DNA of 64,000 nt from NCBI RefSeq assembly GCF_015644585.1, contig NZ_JADOBI010000004.1, positions 434,001-498,000 of the forward strand, given 5' to 3'. This document shows positions 1 through 11,865 of this stretch, in pieces; the stretch's first letter is position 1, and each line of letters starts with the position of its first letter. The notes beneath the pieces were generated by a model that saw nothing but the letters and a program-made list of their open reading frames with translations, did not search any database and had not been told where the DNA came from. The DNA comes from Rahnella laticis. Its GTDB lineage: Bacteria; Pseudomonadota; Gammaproteobacteria; Enterobacterales; Enterobacteriaceae. The translations under genes were made by a program, and so were the position numbers.

Positions 1-1038
1 CTGGGTAATACGGCTGTCCTGAAGGATTTCACGCGAAACGTTCAGCGGCAAATCGTTGGAATCTATCAGACCCCGCACGAAACGCAGGTAGTTCGGCATG
101 AACTGCTCGGCTTCGTCCATGATGAACACGCGCTGAACATACAGTTTCAGGCCGTGTTTGTGATCACGGTTCCACATGTCCCACGGTGCCTGCGAAGGGA
201 TGTACAACAGGCTGGTGTATTCCTGTTTACCTTCAACGCGGTTATGGCTCCAGCTCAGCGGATCGCTGAAATCATGGGAAATGTGTTTGTAGAATTCGTT
301 GTATTCTTCGTCCGTCACTTCCGATTTACCGCGGGTCCACAAAGCCTGCGCTTTGTTGATTTGTTCCCAGGTCACGGTGCCGTCTTCTTCGTTGCGGGTT
401 TCGACTTCAACCGGCAGCGCAATGTGGTCTGAATATTTGCTGATGATGGAACGCACGCGCCAGTCATCCAGGAATTCGTCCTGATCTTCACGCAGGTGCA
501 GGGTAATTTCGGTCCCGCGATCGGCTTTTTCGATATCAGCCAGGGTGTACTCGCCTTCACCGGCGGATTCCCAGAACACGCCTTCCTCAGCGCTGGCGCC
601 CGCCGCACGGGTACGCACGGTCACTTTGTCAGCCACGATGAAGGCAGAGTAGAAGCCCACACCAAACTGGCCGATCAGCTGGCTGTCTTTAGCCTGTTCT
701 GAGCCGACAGATTGCAGGAAAGCCTTGGTGCCGGATTTCGCGATAGTCCCGAGGTTGTCGATGACTTCATCGCGGGTCATCCCGATGCCGTTATCGCTCA
801 GCGTCAGGGTGCGTTTTTCTTTATCAAACGCCAGACGCACATGCAGCTCGCCATCGCCTTCATACAGTTCAGGCGTAGACAGCGCGCGGAAGCGCAGTTT
901 GTCTGCGGCATCGGAAGCGTTAGAGATTAACTCGCGCAGGAAAATTTCTTTGTTTGAATACAGAGAATGGATCATCAGATGAAGCAGTTGTTTTACTTCA
1001 GACTGGAACCCGCGTGTCTCTTGTCCTTTCATACTCAT
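1..1038 (-). CDS. htpG: Molecular chaperone HtpG (Hsp90), 3' end cut off by window
   Basis: Cytosolic ATP-dependent Hsp90 chaperone. The minus strand reads [19 protein letters not shown] at the start, followed by the Hsp90 N-terminal ATPase region with ELISNASDA, which carries the Glu/Asn catalytic and Mg-binding residues of GHKL ATPases. About 346 of the roughly 625 residues usual for the family are present; the gene runs off the left edge. A start six bases downstream (MKGQETRG) is equally possible and is the form used in E. coli. A sigma-32-like promoter lies just upstream, consistent with heat-shock control. The next gene on this strand, recR, ends about 165 bases upstream, as in E. coli. 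Confidence 0.97.
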   Translation of the reverse strand, partial: MSMKGQETRGFQSEVKQLLHLMIHSLYSNKEIFLRELISNASDAADKLRFRALSTPELYEGDGELHVRLAFDKEKRTLTLSDNGIGMTRDEVIDNLGTIAKSGTKAFLQSVGSEQAKDSQLIGQFGVGFYSAFIVADKVTVRTRAAGASAEEGVFWESAGEGEYTLADIEKADRGTEITLHLREDQDEFLDDWRVRSIISKYSDHIALPVEVETRNEEDGTVTWEQINKAQALWTRGKSEVTDEEYNEFYKHISHDFSDPLSWSHNRVEGKQEYTSLLYIPSQAPWDMWNRDHKHGLKLYVQRVFIMDEAEQFMPNYLRFVRGLIDSNDLPLNVSREILQDSRITQ

Positions 1039-1089
1039 CAAATTACCTCAATCCAGATACTGTTAGTGACCAAATCAGACGTTGAGGAG

Positions 1090-1119
1090 TAAGTGGGGTT
1101 ATGGGCCGGAGTTTTCAAG
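1090..1119 (-). promoter_or_regulatory. Probable sigma-32 heat-shock promoter of htpG
   Basis: On the minus strand a CTTGAAA box (1113-1119) is followed after 14 bases by CCCCACTT (1091-1098). This is close to the sigma-32 pattern CTTGAAA-N13..15-CCCCATNT and lies about 50 bases before the htpG start codon. Inferred from sequence only. Confidence 0.7.
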
Positions 1120-1161
1120 CATAAGGGAAAATTTTTAAGAAGAAATGCAGAGGGATAGCAG

Positions 1162-1194
1162 AAATAAAGCCGGGCGCAACAAGGCGCACCCGGC
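1162..1194 (-). terminator. Rho-independent terminator after recR
   Basis: Nine-base GC-rich arms (1186-1194 and 1169-1177) form a hairpin on the minus strand, followed by TTTATTTC. It lies directly downstream of recR and before the htpG promoter. Confidence 0.7.
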
Positions 1195-1202
1195 GATAAC
1201 AG

Positions 1203-1807
1203 TCAGAACCGGAAGGGATTGCGCCCGGCGAGAGAATGCGACAGCGTAGTGCCGTCAACCATATCCAGCTCGCCACCGACCGGCACACCGTGCGCGATAC
1301 GGCTCGCCAGCACGCCATACTGGCCGCACATTTCTGCGATGTAGTTAGCGGTCGCTTCACCTTCAACCGTCGGGTTAGTCGCCAGAATCACTTCCTGGAT
1401 GTTTTCACTCTCCAGACGCTCTTCCAGACGGCCTAGACCAATATCGTCCGGCCCGATGCCATCCAGCGGTGACAGGTGGCCCATCAGCACAAAATAGCGA
1501 CCGGAAAACTGACCGGTTTGTTCTATCGCGTGAATGTCCGCCGGGCTTTCGACCACGCAAATCTGGCCGTTCTCTTTACGCCGTGGATTGGCGCAAATCG
1601 TACAGATTTCCTGCTCGGTAAAAGTACGGCAATCGGCACAGTGACCGATTTCAGACATGGCGCGCGTTAAAGACTGCGCCAGCCGCATTCCGCCGCTGCG
1701 ATCGCGTTGCAGCAGCTGGAATGCCATACGCTGCGCTGACTTCGGGCCCACGCCCGGCAGGCAACGCAACGCCTCCATTAAAGATTCAAGGAGAGGGCTG
1801 GTTTGCA

Positions 1808-1808
<1 letters not shown>
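1203..1808 (-). CDS. recR: Recombination mediator protein RecR
   Basis: RecR acts with RecO and RecF to load RecA on SSB-coated gapped DNA. The 201-residue protein shows the family architecture: a helix-hairpin-helix near residues 17-30 ([14 protein letters not shown]), a four-cysteine zinc finger at Cys57, 60, 69 and 72, then a Toprim domain from about residue 82 containing [12 protein letters not shown]. Length equals the usual 201. The ATG shares one base with the ybaB stop codon (TGATG), so the two are probably translationally coupled, as in E. coli. Confidence 0.98.
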
Positions 1809-4140
<2,332 letters not shown>

Positions 4141-4215
4141 TAATACCGGGAAAGTCAGGGGATCATGAAGGCAATGCTATCACAGCCTCGCCTGAGCAGG
4201 CGAGGCTTGTCTGGA

Positions 4216-4767
4216 TCAATGCCCGTCGAAAGAAACCAGGCTATAGCAGTTGATGCTTAAATCGTTGAGGCGTTTCTCACCGCCGAGTTCCGGCAGGTTG
4301 ATGATGAATGCGGCGTCGGTCACTTCCCCACCCAGACGGCGGATCAGTTTCGCGGTGGCTTCAATCGTGCCACCTGTTGCCAGCAAATCGTCGATCACCA
4401 GAATTTTTTCGCCAGGTTGAATAGCATCAACGTGGATTTCAAGGCTGTCAGTACCGTATTCAAGATCATACGTTTCGCTGATAGTTTCACGCGGTAATTT
4501 GCCTGGCTTGCGAACGGGGACAAAACCCACGCCCAGAACCAGGGCAACCGGTGCGCCAAACAGGAAACCACGTGCTTCGGTGCCGACCACTTTGGTCACA
4601 CCGGCGTCGCGGTAACGATCGGCCAGTAACTGAATGCTTGCAGCATAAGCTTTCGGGTCTTCCAGCAAGCTGGTGACGTCACGGAACAGTATGCCTGGCT
4701 TAGGATAGTCAGGGATGGTCTTAATACTGTCTTTAATAAACTGTAGCTGCTGTGCGGTAGCGGTCAT
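4216..4767 (-). CDS. apt: Adenine phosphoribosyltransferase
   Basis: Cytosolic purine-salvage enzyme that converts adenine and PRPP to AMP. The 183-residue protein carries the type I PRTase PRPP loop [12 protein letters not shown] at residues 123-134 and the Apt-typical PGKLPRE segment near residue 88. Length matches E. coli Apt (183). It sits upstream of dnaX as in E. coli, with a 75-base gap. It is functionally related to the adenine deaminase and permease block at 19.8-24.1 kb, which would compete for the same base. Confidence 0.98.
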   Translation of the reverse strand: MTATAQQLQFIKDSIKTIPDYPKPGILFRDVTSLLEDPKAYAASIQLLADRYRDAGVTKVVGTEARGFLFGAPVALVLGVGFVPVRKPGKLPRETISETYDLEYGTDSLEIHVDAIQPGEKILVIDDLLATGGTIEATAKLIRRLGGEVTDAAFIINLPELGGEKRLNDLSINCYSLVSFDGH

Positions 4768-4951
4768 AATGTTAATTGCCTGATAAAGCTGCTGTTCATA
4801 CTTAAACGCGGGCGGTCAAATGTCCCCCGTCACGCTCATATAAAGCATGCCGTTTAAGGAAGGAAATTGGGAGCGCACCGACGTACGAGATGCCCAAATC
4901 TATGCAAAGCTGCTTTAAAAAGCAACCCGCAGCCGGACATGATCACCTTTT

Positions 4952-5320
4952 TTATTGCTCAAGGTCAACCACTGGTAATCGCCACATCATGATCAGCAAC
5001 ATAAACATCATGCAGACCAATAAAATACGCACCCATAATAGCGGGACAAAATAAATCGAAATGGCGAAAGTCACTGCGATCAGGATCACTGCTTTGGGTT
5101 TTGCCCCTTTTGGCAACGCACGATGTTGCTGCCAGTGGCGAAGGTAACCGCCAAACCATGAACGATAGAGTAACCACTGGTGGAAACGCGGCGATGATCG
5201 GGCGAAACACCAGGCGGCGAGCAGCAAAAAAGGCGTCGTTGGTAGCAACGGCAGGACGACACCCAGCGTGGCCAGCACGACACATATCCAGCCAGCGATA
5301 ATCAACAGAATACGTTTCAT
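4952..5320 (-). CDS. ybaN: Inner membrane protein YbaN (DUF454)
   Basis: Small membrane protein of unknown function. The 122 residues contain an N-terminal hydrophobic helix (about residues 3-25), the LPLLPTTPFLLLAAWCFARSSPRFHQWLL signature region of the DUF454 family from about residue 24, and two further hydrophobic helices around residues 76-115. Position between apt and divergent priC matches E. coli. No biochemical role can be assigned. Confidence 0.93.
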   Translation of the reverse strand: MKRILLIIAGWICVVLATLGVVLPLLPTTPFLLLAAWCFARSSPRFHQWLLYRSWFGGYLRHWQQHRALPKGAKPKAVILIAVTFAISIYFVPLLWVRILLVCMMFMLLIMMWRLPVVDLEQ

Positions 5321-5454
5321 GGAGAGGTTCAGGTTTCAGGATGAGGAAGATGTGTCCCAGTGTAAACAAGTGTGAGATTGCTGTCATATCCGGGTGAGGC
5401 TTGTATCGCCGGGGGTTACAGGTAAGCTAGGCGCGTCATCCAAGGAGAGTCGCC

Positions 5455-5991
5455 GTGAGCACAGAACGAATTTTACATGTCCTTGATCAGCAGATAGAAA
5501 CGCTGGCGCGGGAAATTGAGCCGATTGGCCACGTTTCGGCTTCTCAGGCGCGCTTTGATGTCGCCCTGTTTTCAACCAAAGGCACCCGTCTGCGGGATTA
5601 TCTGGCTGAAATTAAAATCAATTTGCAGCAACTGAATCAGGAAGTTGTCGAAAAGCGTTCGGCGCAGGTGGCTTTTATTGCCGAACGACTGGTGGCGCAA
5701 ATTACCGCCATGCAGCGCGAACTGGCGACGCAAACATTACGGAAAACGCACCAGACGCCGGAACGCAAAAGCCATGATAACTATACGCGACTGGCGGAAA
5801 CTCAGCAGTTTGAGCGCCGTCTGGTGGCAATGATTGAAGACCGGGAAACGACGCTCGGACAACTGGCGACTTTCGCCGATCAGCAACGGGTACAGAAAGA
5901 ACTGGCTGCGCTGGAAGGCCGCCTGATGCGTTGTCGTCAGGCGCTGGCTAAAATTGAGAGACAAATCGAGCGTCAGGAAAAAGGTTTTTGA
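5455..5991 (+). CDS. priC: Primosomal replication protein PriC (N'')
   Basis: PriC restarts stalled replication forks by helping load DnaB independently of PriA. The 178-residue protein is largely helical and charged, and matches the PriC family in length (E. coli 175) and in its start MSTERILHVLDQQIETLA. It begins with GTG, preceded by AAGGAG eight bases upstream, which fixes the start. The gene is divergent from ybaN and followed by rsmS on the same strand, as in E. coli. Confidence 0.93.
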   Translation: MSTERILHVLDQQIETLAREIEPIGHVSASQARFDVALFSTKGTRLRDYLAEIKINLQQLNQEVVEKRSAQVAFIAERLVAQITAMQRELATQTLRKTHQTPERKSHDNYTRLAETQQFERRLVAMIEDRETTLGQLATFADQQRVQKELAALEGRLMRCRQALAKIERQIERQEKGF

Positions 5992-6086
5992 ATCTTTATC
6001 ACATTTTTTGAATCCGGCATTCAGGGCCCGCCTTTTCTTATCTATAATGATAAGTCCAAAACCTGCTTCTAATAATGTTGGCCAAT

Positions 6087-6260
6087 ATGTCAGTAGAAAA
6101 TGCGCCCCCCGAACTTCAGCTTGCTGTCGATCTGATTTACCTGCTTGAGTGCAATGAAATTGCGCCCGAGACGGCTCTTGCAGCACTGGAAATCGTTCAG
6201 CGCGATTATCAGGAAAAGCTGAAAAACAGCAAAAACACGCTTTCTATCAGTTATCTCTAA
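6087..6260 (+). CDS. rsmS: Small regulatory protein RsmS (YbaM family)
   Basis: A 57-residue protein of the YbaM/RsmS family, described in Pectobacterium as a regulator of Rsm-controlled traits. The start [21 protein letters not shown] closely resembles E. coli YbaM; an in-frame ATG four codons upstream is less likely. The conserved core (residues 8-43) holds ALDIV-like and RDYQEKL elements. It follows priC by 95 bases and converges on mscK. The molecular mechanism is not evident from sequence. Confidence 0.9.
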   Translation: MSVENAPPELQLAVDLIYLLECNEIAPETALAALEIVQRDYQEKLKNSKNTLSISYL

Positions 6261-6320
6261 GCCGTCCGGCTGCCTGTTTCAGGGGAACCCGTCGCTTTCC
6301 CCTGAATTGTCCGGCGGTAA

Positions 6321-9300
6321 TCAGCCCTGCGGCAGCGCGTCCGGTTCATCTCCCGGTTGTCTCAGCGATCGCTTCACTTCCTGCACTTCGTTCCCGTCCT
6401 GGTTATGCAAATACACTTCCAGCTGATTGAAGGCGATATTGATGTCGTTTTCGCGGCAAAGTTTATCAATGCTGCGGTTGAGTTCATCGACGGTATAGCT
6501 GCGGTCCCCCAGTTCACGGACATAAACCCGCAGTTCGTGATCCAGCGTGCTGGCACCGAAATTCAGGAAGAACACCAGTGGCGAAGGATCACTCATCACG
6601 CGCGGATTCTCATGCGCCGCCTGCAATAAGATCTCTTTCACTTTGTCGAGATCCGATCCGTAAGCCACACCGATTTTGATCAGCACGCGGGTCACGGTGT
6701 CGCTCAGCGACCAGTTGATCAGCCGCTCGGTAACAAACGCTTTATTCGGTATGATCACTTCTTTGCGGTCAAAGTCGATAATAGTCGTCGCGCGGATACG
6801 GATACGGCTGACCGTGCCCGAGAACGTACCGATGGTGACGGTATCGCCGATACGCACCGGGCGTTCAAACAATATGATCAGACCTGATACGAAGTTGGCA
6901 AAAATCTCCTGCAAACCAAAGCCCAGCCCGACCGACAGCGCCGCCACCAGCCACTGTAATTTGTCCCACGAAACGCCGAGCGATCCGAGTGCAGTTATCG
7001 CGCCAATCACCGTAATCGAATAGGTCAGGATCGTGGTAATGGCGTACGACGTCCCCTGCCGCAATTGCAGGCGCGAAAGCACGACAACTTCCAGCAATCC
7101 CGGCAAGTTGCGCGTTAAAACATACGCCACAATCACCGCCAGGAATCCAAGCAGTAAATTCCCCAGCGTGACCGTCTGTTGCGTCACGGTTCCGGCCACT
7201 GTGCCGGAGTAATGCCACAGTGAAATGCTGTCGAGATATGAAATCACCGTCAGCAAATCAGACCAAATCCAGTAAAACACGGTGGCGAAGATGAAGAACA
7301 ACACCATGGTGGTCAGCCGCAAAGACTGCTGGTTAATCTGATCTAACCCAAGCGGCGGTTCTTCTTCTACCGGTTCATTCCCTTCCGCGCCCTCTTTCGC
7401 AACGGCAGTCTGTCGCCTTGCCAGCGCACGGCGATAAGCCAGCCGTCGAGCCGCCACGCTGAGCCCGCGCAGCGCCGTGAGATACATGATGTTCCAGAAA
7501 ATCAGCAGATAGAGGCTGTCAATCCAGCGCCCTGCCAGCCGCAGCGTGGTGTAGAAGTAACCGGTGACCACCAGCCCGGTCAGGAAAACCGGTGCCAGCG
7601 CAATAGCCGTGACCATCACGAGACGGATGCTGTGAGAATCTTTTTCACGCCAGCCGTCGCGGGCAATCGGGAAGACCAGCACGCTCAGCGCCAGCAAGGT
7701 CAGGAATATCACTATCTGCCCGATGATGTCGTCCACCAGCCCCAGCGGCGCTTTTTCACCGCGTACCGACCAGAAGATCAGCGGTAACATCACCAGACTC
7801 AGGCGGATCACCGAACGCCGGTAATGTGCGCACGTGGCAACCGGCGTATTAAAGTGGCGTTCATTAATGCCGCCCGGTTTGAGCATCCGGTAACAGAAGC
7901 CCATCACAAACTGGAAAACGGCCAGACGCTGCGCCAGCGTCCATAAAAAATCACTCGAATCGATATCGCATTGTGAAAGCCAGTAGCCAACACCCAGCGT
8001 CAGAAAAACACCCGGCAGCACGTTGAGCGCCAGAAGGATCAGCGCCTGCGGCGTGTGCAGCTGGCTGTCGTGCTTGAGCTGACCGACATCGTTGCTCAGT
8101 GATTCGATGCGCTGGTTGATGTATTTCCTTCGCCAGAGCAAAAGCAAAATGACCAGTAAAACCGGGATCGTAGCGGGCAATGAATGCAGCGCGCCCATCA
8201 TCAGTTCGCCGCGCGGGAAATTAAAACTCAGGCTGCTCAGCTGGTTTTTCACATCGTCAGGCAACGACTTTATGAATTCCCAGTTCATCGGTTTATTGCT
8301 GCTCACCCAGAAAATCTGCTGCGTCAGCGTTTCGGTCAGCGACTGATTAATACTTACCAGTTGCTGCTGGTTAATCTGCAAATTGATTGCCAGAGACAGC
8401 TGATTACCGAGCTGTTTATTAAGCTGATCGAGCAGTTCACGGCGCATGTCCACAATCTGATCGAGCGCGTCACTGATATCTTCGTTAATGTTTTCTTTGC
8501 TGGTGGCGACGACGCCCTGAATGTAGCTGTCACCCTGGAATAACGCGTCACGCTGCTGGTTAATAGTGAACTGTTCGAGACGTAAATCGGCTATGTGCGC
8601 GCTCATGTCGGTGATCAGGCCGGAGGGCGGAATGGTATTTTGCTGTTGCTGATACAGGATCCGCGAAAGCAATAAGCTGCCTTTCAGCACGGTAATTTGC
8701 TCTTTAAGATCATGTTCGGCCTGCGCAGAACGGTCGAGCCAATTTTTTACCGTGATATTTTTCTGAACCAGCTGGTTGCCCTCTTCCGTGGCGGCAATCA
8801 GACGTTCGCTGAGCTTGCGGTTAATTCCCAGCTCCTGCGCCACCAGCGGGTCGTTCTGAATGTTCGAGGTATCGTCCGGCGTCTGGGCTTCTTTCGCCGT
8901 CCGCTCGGACAAAATCAGCCGCTTGCCATTCACCACTTCCTGCAATAACTGCGCGGTATGTTCGAGCTGATTTATGTGTGCGTTGGTGTAGTCACGTTGC
9001 TTTTGCAGTAAATCCTGCAACGTGGTGTTGGCCTCGAGGCTTTTGCGCTGTAAATCAATCTGCGCGCTGAGCAGCGCCTGCTGCGTCACCAGCATCGTTT
9101 GTTGTGTATTGCGAAGATCCTGTTGCCCCGGCGACATTCCATTGAGCTGATTACGGATTTTCTGAATCGCCAGAGAATAGCTGTACATCGCGTTCTGCAC
9201 GCGTTCGGGCTGGGTTTGCAGCGAAATCAGCTGGGTGTTGAACGTCGACAAATCTTCCTGAGATGACTGGAGATCGTCGAGCGTATCGTTGAGGCGATTC

Positions 9301-9719
9301 TCCAGCTGACGCAGTGACAACGCAGAAAGCTGCGCTTTATCCACGTCATCTTTGGTGCTGTTCTTTAACTGATCGAGCCCGTCCATCGCCACACGCAGTT
9401 TCTGCGGCGCTTCGGCAACCTGCTGATGAAGCTGAGTAACATCCTGTTTAACGCGGTCTAACGCATCCAGATATTCCAGCGTGTGAATCAAATCCTGCTG
9501 CGACAATTTATCTACCGGCGTCAGGTTCTTCTGCCGGTTTAACGCATCTAGCTGATTTTGGACTTCATTGCGGGTCGGAATATCGTTGCTGGCGGCGTGA
9601 CCGGGAAGGGAAAATATCAATAATGAGAGATAAATCACGAGCGCGAAAACACGCCAAATCCCATTTTTTTTCAGGTCAGAAACGTTATCTGAAGGTACGG
9701 CCATACACCGGATAAACAT
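6321..9719 (-). CDS. mscK: Potassium-dependent mechanosensitive channel MscK (KefA)
   Basis: Large inner-membrane osmotic safety channel. The protein has up to 1132 residues: a hydrophobic signal segment (about residues 25-43), a long periplasmic coiled-coil region rich in Gln and Leu to about residue 490, then some eleven membrane helices, and a C-terminal MscS domain containing GLGFGLQEIFANFVSGLIIL and ERPVRIGDTVTIG. E. coli KefA is 1120 residues. A start at MAVPSDN (9704) is also plausible. It lies downstream of acrR on the same strand, as in E. coli. Confidence 0.97.
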   Translation of the reverse strand: MFIRCMAVPSDNVSDLKKNGIWRVFALVIYLSLLIFSLPGHAASNDIPTRNEVQNQLDALNRQKNLTPVDKLSQQDLIHTLEYLDALDRVKQDVTQLHQQVAEAPQKLRVAMDGLDQLKNSTKDDVDKAQLSALSLRQLENRLNDTLDDLQSSQEDLSTFNTQLISLQTQPERVQNAMYSYSLAIQKIRNQLNGMSPGQQDLRNTQQTMLVTQQALLSAQIDLQRKSLEANTTLQDLLQKQRDYTNAHINQLEHTAQLLQEVVNGKRLILSERTAKEAQTPDDTSNIQNDPLVAQELGINRKLSERLIAATEEGNQLVQKNITVKNWLDRSAQAEHDLKEQITVLKGSLLLSRILYQQQQNTIPPSGLITDMSAHIADLRLEQFTINQQRDALFQGDSYIQGVVATSKENINEDISDALDQIVDMRRELLDQLNKQLGNQLSLAINLQINQQQLVSINQSLTETLTQQIFWVSSNKPMNWEFIKSLPDDVKNQLSSLSFNFPRGELMMGALHSLPATIPVLLVILLLLWRRKYINQRIESLSNDVGQLKHDSQLHTPQALILLALNVLPGVFLTLGVGYWLSQCDIDSSDFLWTLAQRLAVFQFVMGFCYRMLKPGGINERHFNTPVATCAHYRRSVIRLSLVMLPLIFWSVRGEKAPLGLVDDIIGQIVIFLTLLALSVLVFPIARDGWREKDSHSIRLVMVTAIALAPVFLTGLVVTGYFYTTLRLAGRWIDSLYLLIFWNIMYLTALRGLSVAARRLAYRRALARRQTAVAKEGAEGNEPVEEEPPLGLDQINQQSLRLTTMVLFFIFATVFYWIWSDLLTVISYLDSISLWHYSGTVAGTVTQQTVTLGNLLLGFLAVIVAYVLTRNLPGLLEVVVLSRLQLRQGTSYAITTILTYSITVIGAITALGSLGVSWDKLQWLVAALSVGLGFGLQEIFANFVSGLIILFERPVRIGDTVTIGTFSGTVSRIRIRATTIIDFDRKEVIIPNKAFVTERLINWSLSDTVTRVLIKIGVAYGSDLDKVKEILLQAAHENPRVMSDPSPLVFFLNFGASTLDHELRVYVRELGDRSYTVDELNRSIDKLCRENDINIAFNQLEVYLHNQDGNEVQEVKRSLRQPGDEPDALPQG

Positions 9720-9884
9720 ACGTCAGCTTCAACTCATTTGCCGAATGAATAATATGAAGATGACAATAGCAGCGTTCGACTTTAAAGGAAGGAGAAAAGC
9801 GTATCTGAATACAACATCAGAAAGTGTAATTTCAGGGCGGAAGGGTCAATAAAGATTGCAGACTTATTAATTGTGAGAAAACGA

Positions 9885-10532
9885 TTACACGGTTTTGGGC
9901 GGGAGAACCAGGAAAGAGGAGTGGCGCAGCATATCGAGATAGGTGTCCACAAACCGCTCAGCATTACTTTGTAAATCAAAGCTTTCGGGGATAAACAACC
10001 AGTTTTCCATCAGCCCGGTCAGATAAGCACGCAAAATAACGGCGGCCTGACGGGTATCCAGCGTGGCAGGTAATTGTTTTTCTTTAATACATCTCTCAAG
10101 AATACGTTCAATTTTACCGTATCCTTCCATATAGAGGGATTTCCTGGCCTCGTGAACGGACGTCATCTCCCCAACAAATTCACATTTATGGAATATAATT
10201 TCCATCAATGCCTTACGCTGAGGATCAGTGACCGTGGCGACCAGAATGTAAATCAGGATTTCACGCAAAATACGCAGTGGATTATTCGGAAACTTTGTCT
10301 GATACTCTAGTTCGAGTACTTTAATCTGGGACTCGTAGGCCTCCCAAATCGCGTTAAACAGTTCCACTTTGTTCCTGAAATGCCAATAAATTGCGCCCCG
10401 CGTCACACCGGCTGCATTCGCAATATCAGTCAGTGATGTCGACGATACTCCCCGGGCAGAAAACTCACGCACAGCCGCATCCAGTATGTGTTGTCTGGTT
10501 TCGAGCGCCTGTGATTTGGTTTTTCGTGCCAT
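9885..10532 (-). CDS. acrR: TetR-family repressor AcrR of the acrAB efflux operon
   Basis: Local repressor of acrAB that releases DNA when it binds drugs or bile-type ligands. The chosen ATG gives 215 residues starting [17 protein letters not shown], the length of E. coli AcrR; an upstream ATG would add 22 residues that run into the operator. The TetR helix-turn-helix is near residues 31-53 ([20 protein letters not shown]). The gene is divergent from acrA, and a perfectly placed palindromic operator lies between them. Confidence 0.97.
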   Translation of the reverse strand: MARKTKSQALETRQHILDAAVREFSARGVSSTSLTDIANAAGVTRGAIYWHFRNKVELFNAIWEAYESQIKVLELEYQTKFPNNPLRILREILIYILVATVTDPQRKALMEIIFHKCEFVGEMTSVHEARKSLYMEGYGKIERILERCIKEKQLPATLDTRQAAVILRAYLTGLMENWLFIPESFDLQSNAERFVDTYLDMLRHSSFLVLPPKTV

Positions 10533-10559
10533 AGGGTTATCTTTCAGGGGAGTTTGATT

Positions 10560-10583
10560 TACATACATTCTTGAATGTATGTA
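10560..10583. promoter_or_regulatory. AcrR operator between acrR and acrA
   Basis: A 24-base inverted repeat with ten-base arms TACATACATT and AATGTATGTA and a four-base centre. It differs from the E. coli AcrR operator as I recall it only at the centre. It lies 28 bases before the acrR start and 91 bases before acrA, suited to repress both directions. Confidence 0.9.
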
Positions 10584-10673
10584 ACATAGCATGCACATAC
10601 TAAGAGCGCAGCAATGGATTTTAAGTCTTGTGATCCATTGGACAATTTGAAATCGGACACTTGAGGTTTATTT

Positions 10674-11849
10674 ATGAACAAAAACAGAGGGTTAACGCCT
10701 CTGGCGGTAGTTCTGATGCTATCTGGAAGTTTAGCACTTACAGGATGTAACGATAAAGACGCCCAGCAAGGTGCGCCGCAAGCCCCTCAGGTAGGCGTCG
10801 TTACACTGAAAACAGAACCGCTTAATGTGACTACCGAACTTCCTGGCCGTACTGCTTCTTTCCGTATCGCTGAAGTACGTCCGCAGGTTGGCGGCATTAT
10901 TCTGAAACGAAACTTCGTTGAAGGCAGCGAAATTAAAGCCGGGACCTCTTTATATCAAATTGATCCAGCCACTTATCAGGCCGCGTATGACAGCGCTAAA
11001 GGCGATCTGGTAAAAGCGCAGGCTAATGCGCAAATTTCTCGTCTTACCGTGACCCGCTACAAACCTCTGCTCGGCACCAACTACATCAGTAAGCAAGATT
11101 ACGATACTGCTGTAGCGACCGCAGCGCAGGCCGATGCAGCTGTTGTGACAGCTAAAGCGGCTGTTGAAACGGCGCGTATCAATCTGGCTTACACCAAAGT
11201 GACCTCCCCTATCAGCGGACGTATTGGTATTTCCTCTGTGACCGAAGGCGCGCTGGTCTCCACCGGCCAGACAAACGCGATGGCGACCGTGCAGCAACTG
11301 GATCCTATCTATGTTGACGTGACCCAGTCGAGCAATGACTTCCTGCGTCTGAAAGAAGAACTGGCTGATGGTTCCCTGAAACAGGTGGACGGTAAAGCAC
11401 AGGTCAAGCTGCTGTTGGATAACGGTAAAGAATATACGCAGGCGGGTACATTAGAATTCTCTGATGTGACGGTTGATGAAACGACGGGCTCCATTACGTT
11501 GCGTGCCATTTTCCCTAACCCACAAGGTTCGTTGCTGCCGGGCATGTTCGTGCGCGCACGTCTTGATGAAGGGGTAAACAACAACGCTCTGCTGGTTCCT
11601 CAGCAAGGTATCACCCGTAACCCACGCGGTGATGCGACAGCGATGGTGGTAGGTGCTGACAATAAAGTTGAACTTCGTACTGTCACCACAACGCAGGCAA
11701 TCGGCGACAAATGGGTCGTGACCGATGGCCTGAAAAGTGGCGATAAAGTTATCGTGACAGGTCTGCAAAAAATTAAGCCAGGCGTACCGGTTACTGCACA
11801 GGAAGTTGATCAAAACGCAGCAGCACCCGCTACAGCGACGAAGTCTTAA
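10674..11849 (+). CDS. acrA: Periplasmic adaptor lipoprotein AcrA of RND efflux pump
   Basis: Membrane-fusion protein that links AcrB to the TolC outer-membrane channel. The 391-residue precursor has a lipoprotein signal with lipobox LTGC (Cys25), a lipoyl/barrel-sandwich half-motif near residue 60 (RPQVGGIILKRNFVEGSEIKAG), an alpha-hairpin around residues 100-170, a beta-barrel and a membrane-proximal domain. It is 16 bases upstream of acrB, with AGGAG between them, forming one operon. Control by AcrR is indicated by the upstream operator. Confidence 0.98.
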   Translation: MNKNRGLTPLAVVLMLSGSLALTGCNDKDAQQGAPQAPQVGVVTLKTEPLNVTTELPGRTASFRIAEVRPQVGGIILKRNFVEGSEIKAGTSLYQIDPATYQAAYDSAKGDLVKAQANAQISRLTVTRYKPLLGTNYISKQDYDTAVATAAQADAAVVTAKAAVETARINLAYTKVTSPISGRIGISSVTEGALVSTGQTNAMATVQQLDPIYVDVTQSSNDFLRLKEELADGSLKQVDGKAQVKLLLDNGKEYTQAGTLEFSDVTVDETTGSITLRAIFPNPQGSLLPGMFVRARLDEGVNNNALLVPQQGITRNPRGDATAMVVGADNKVELRTVTTTQAIGDKWVVTDGLKSGDKVIVTGLQKIKPGVPVTAQEVDQNAAAPATATKS

Positions 11850-11865
11850 TAGGAGCCGGTAATTC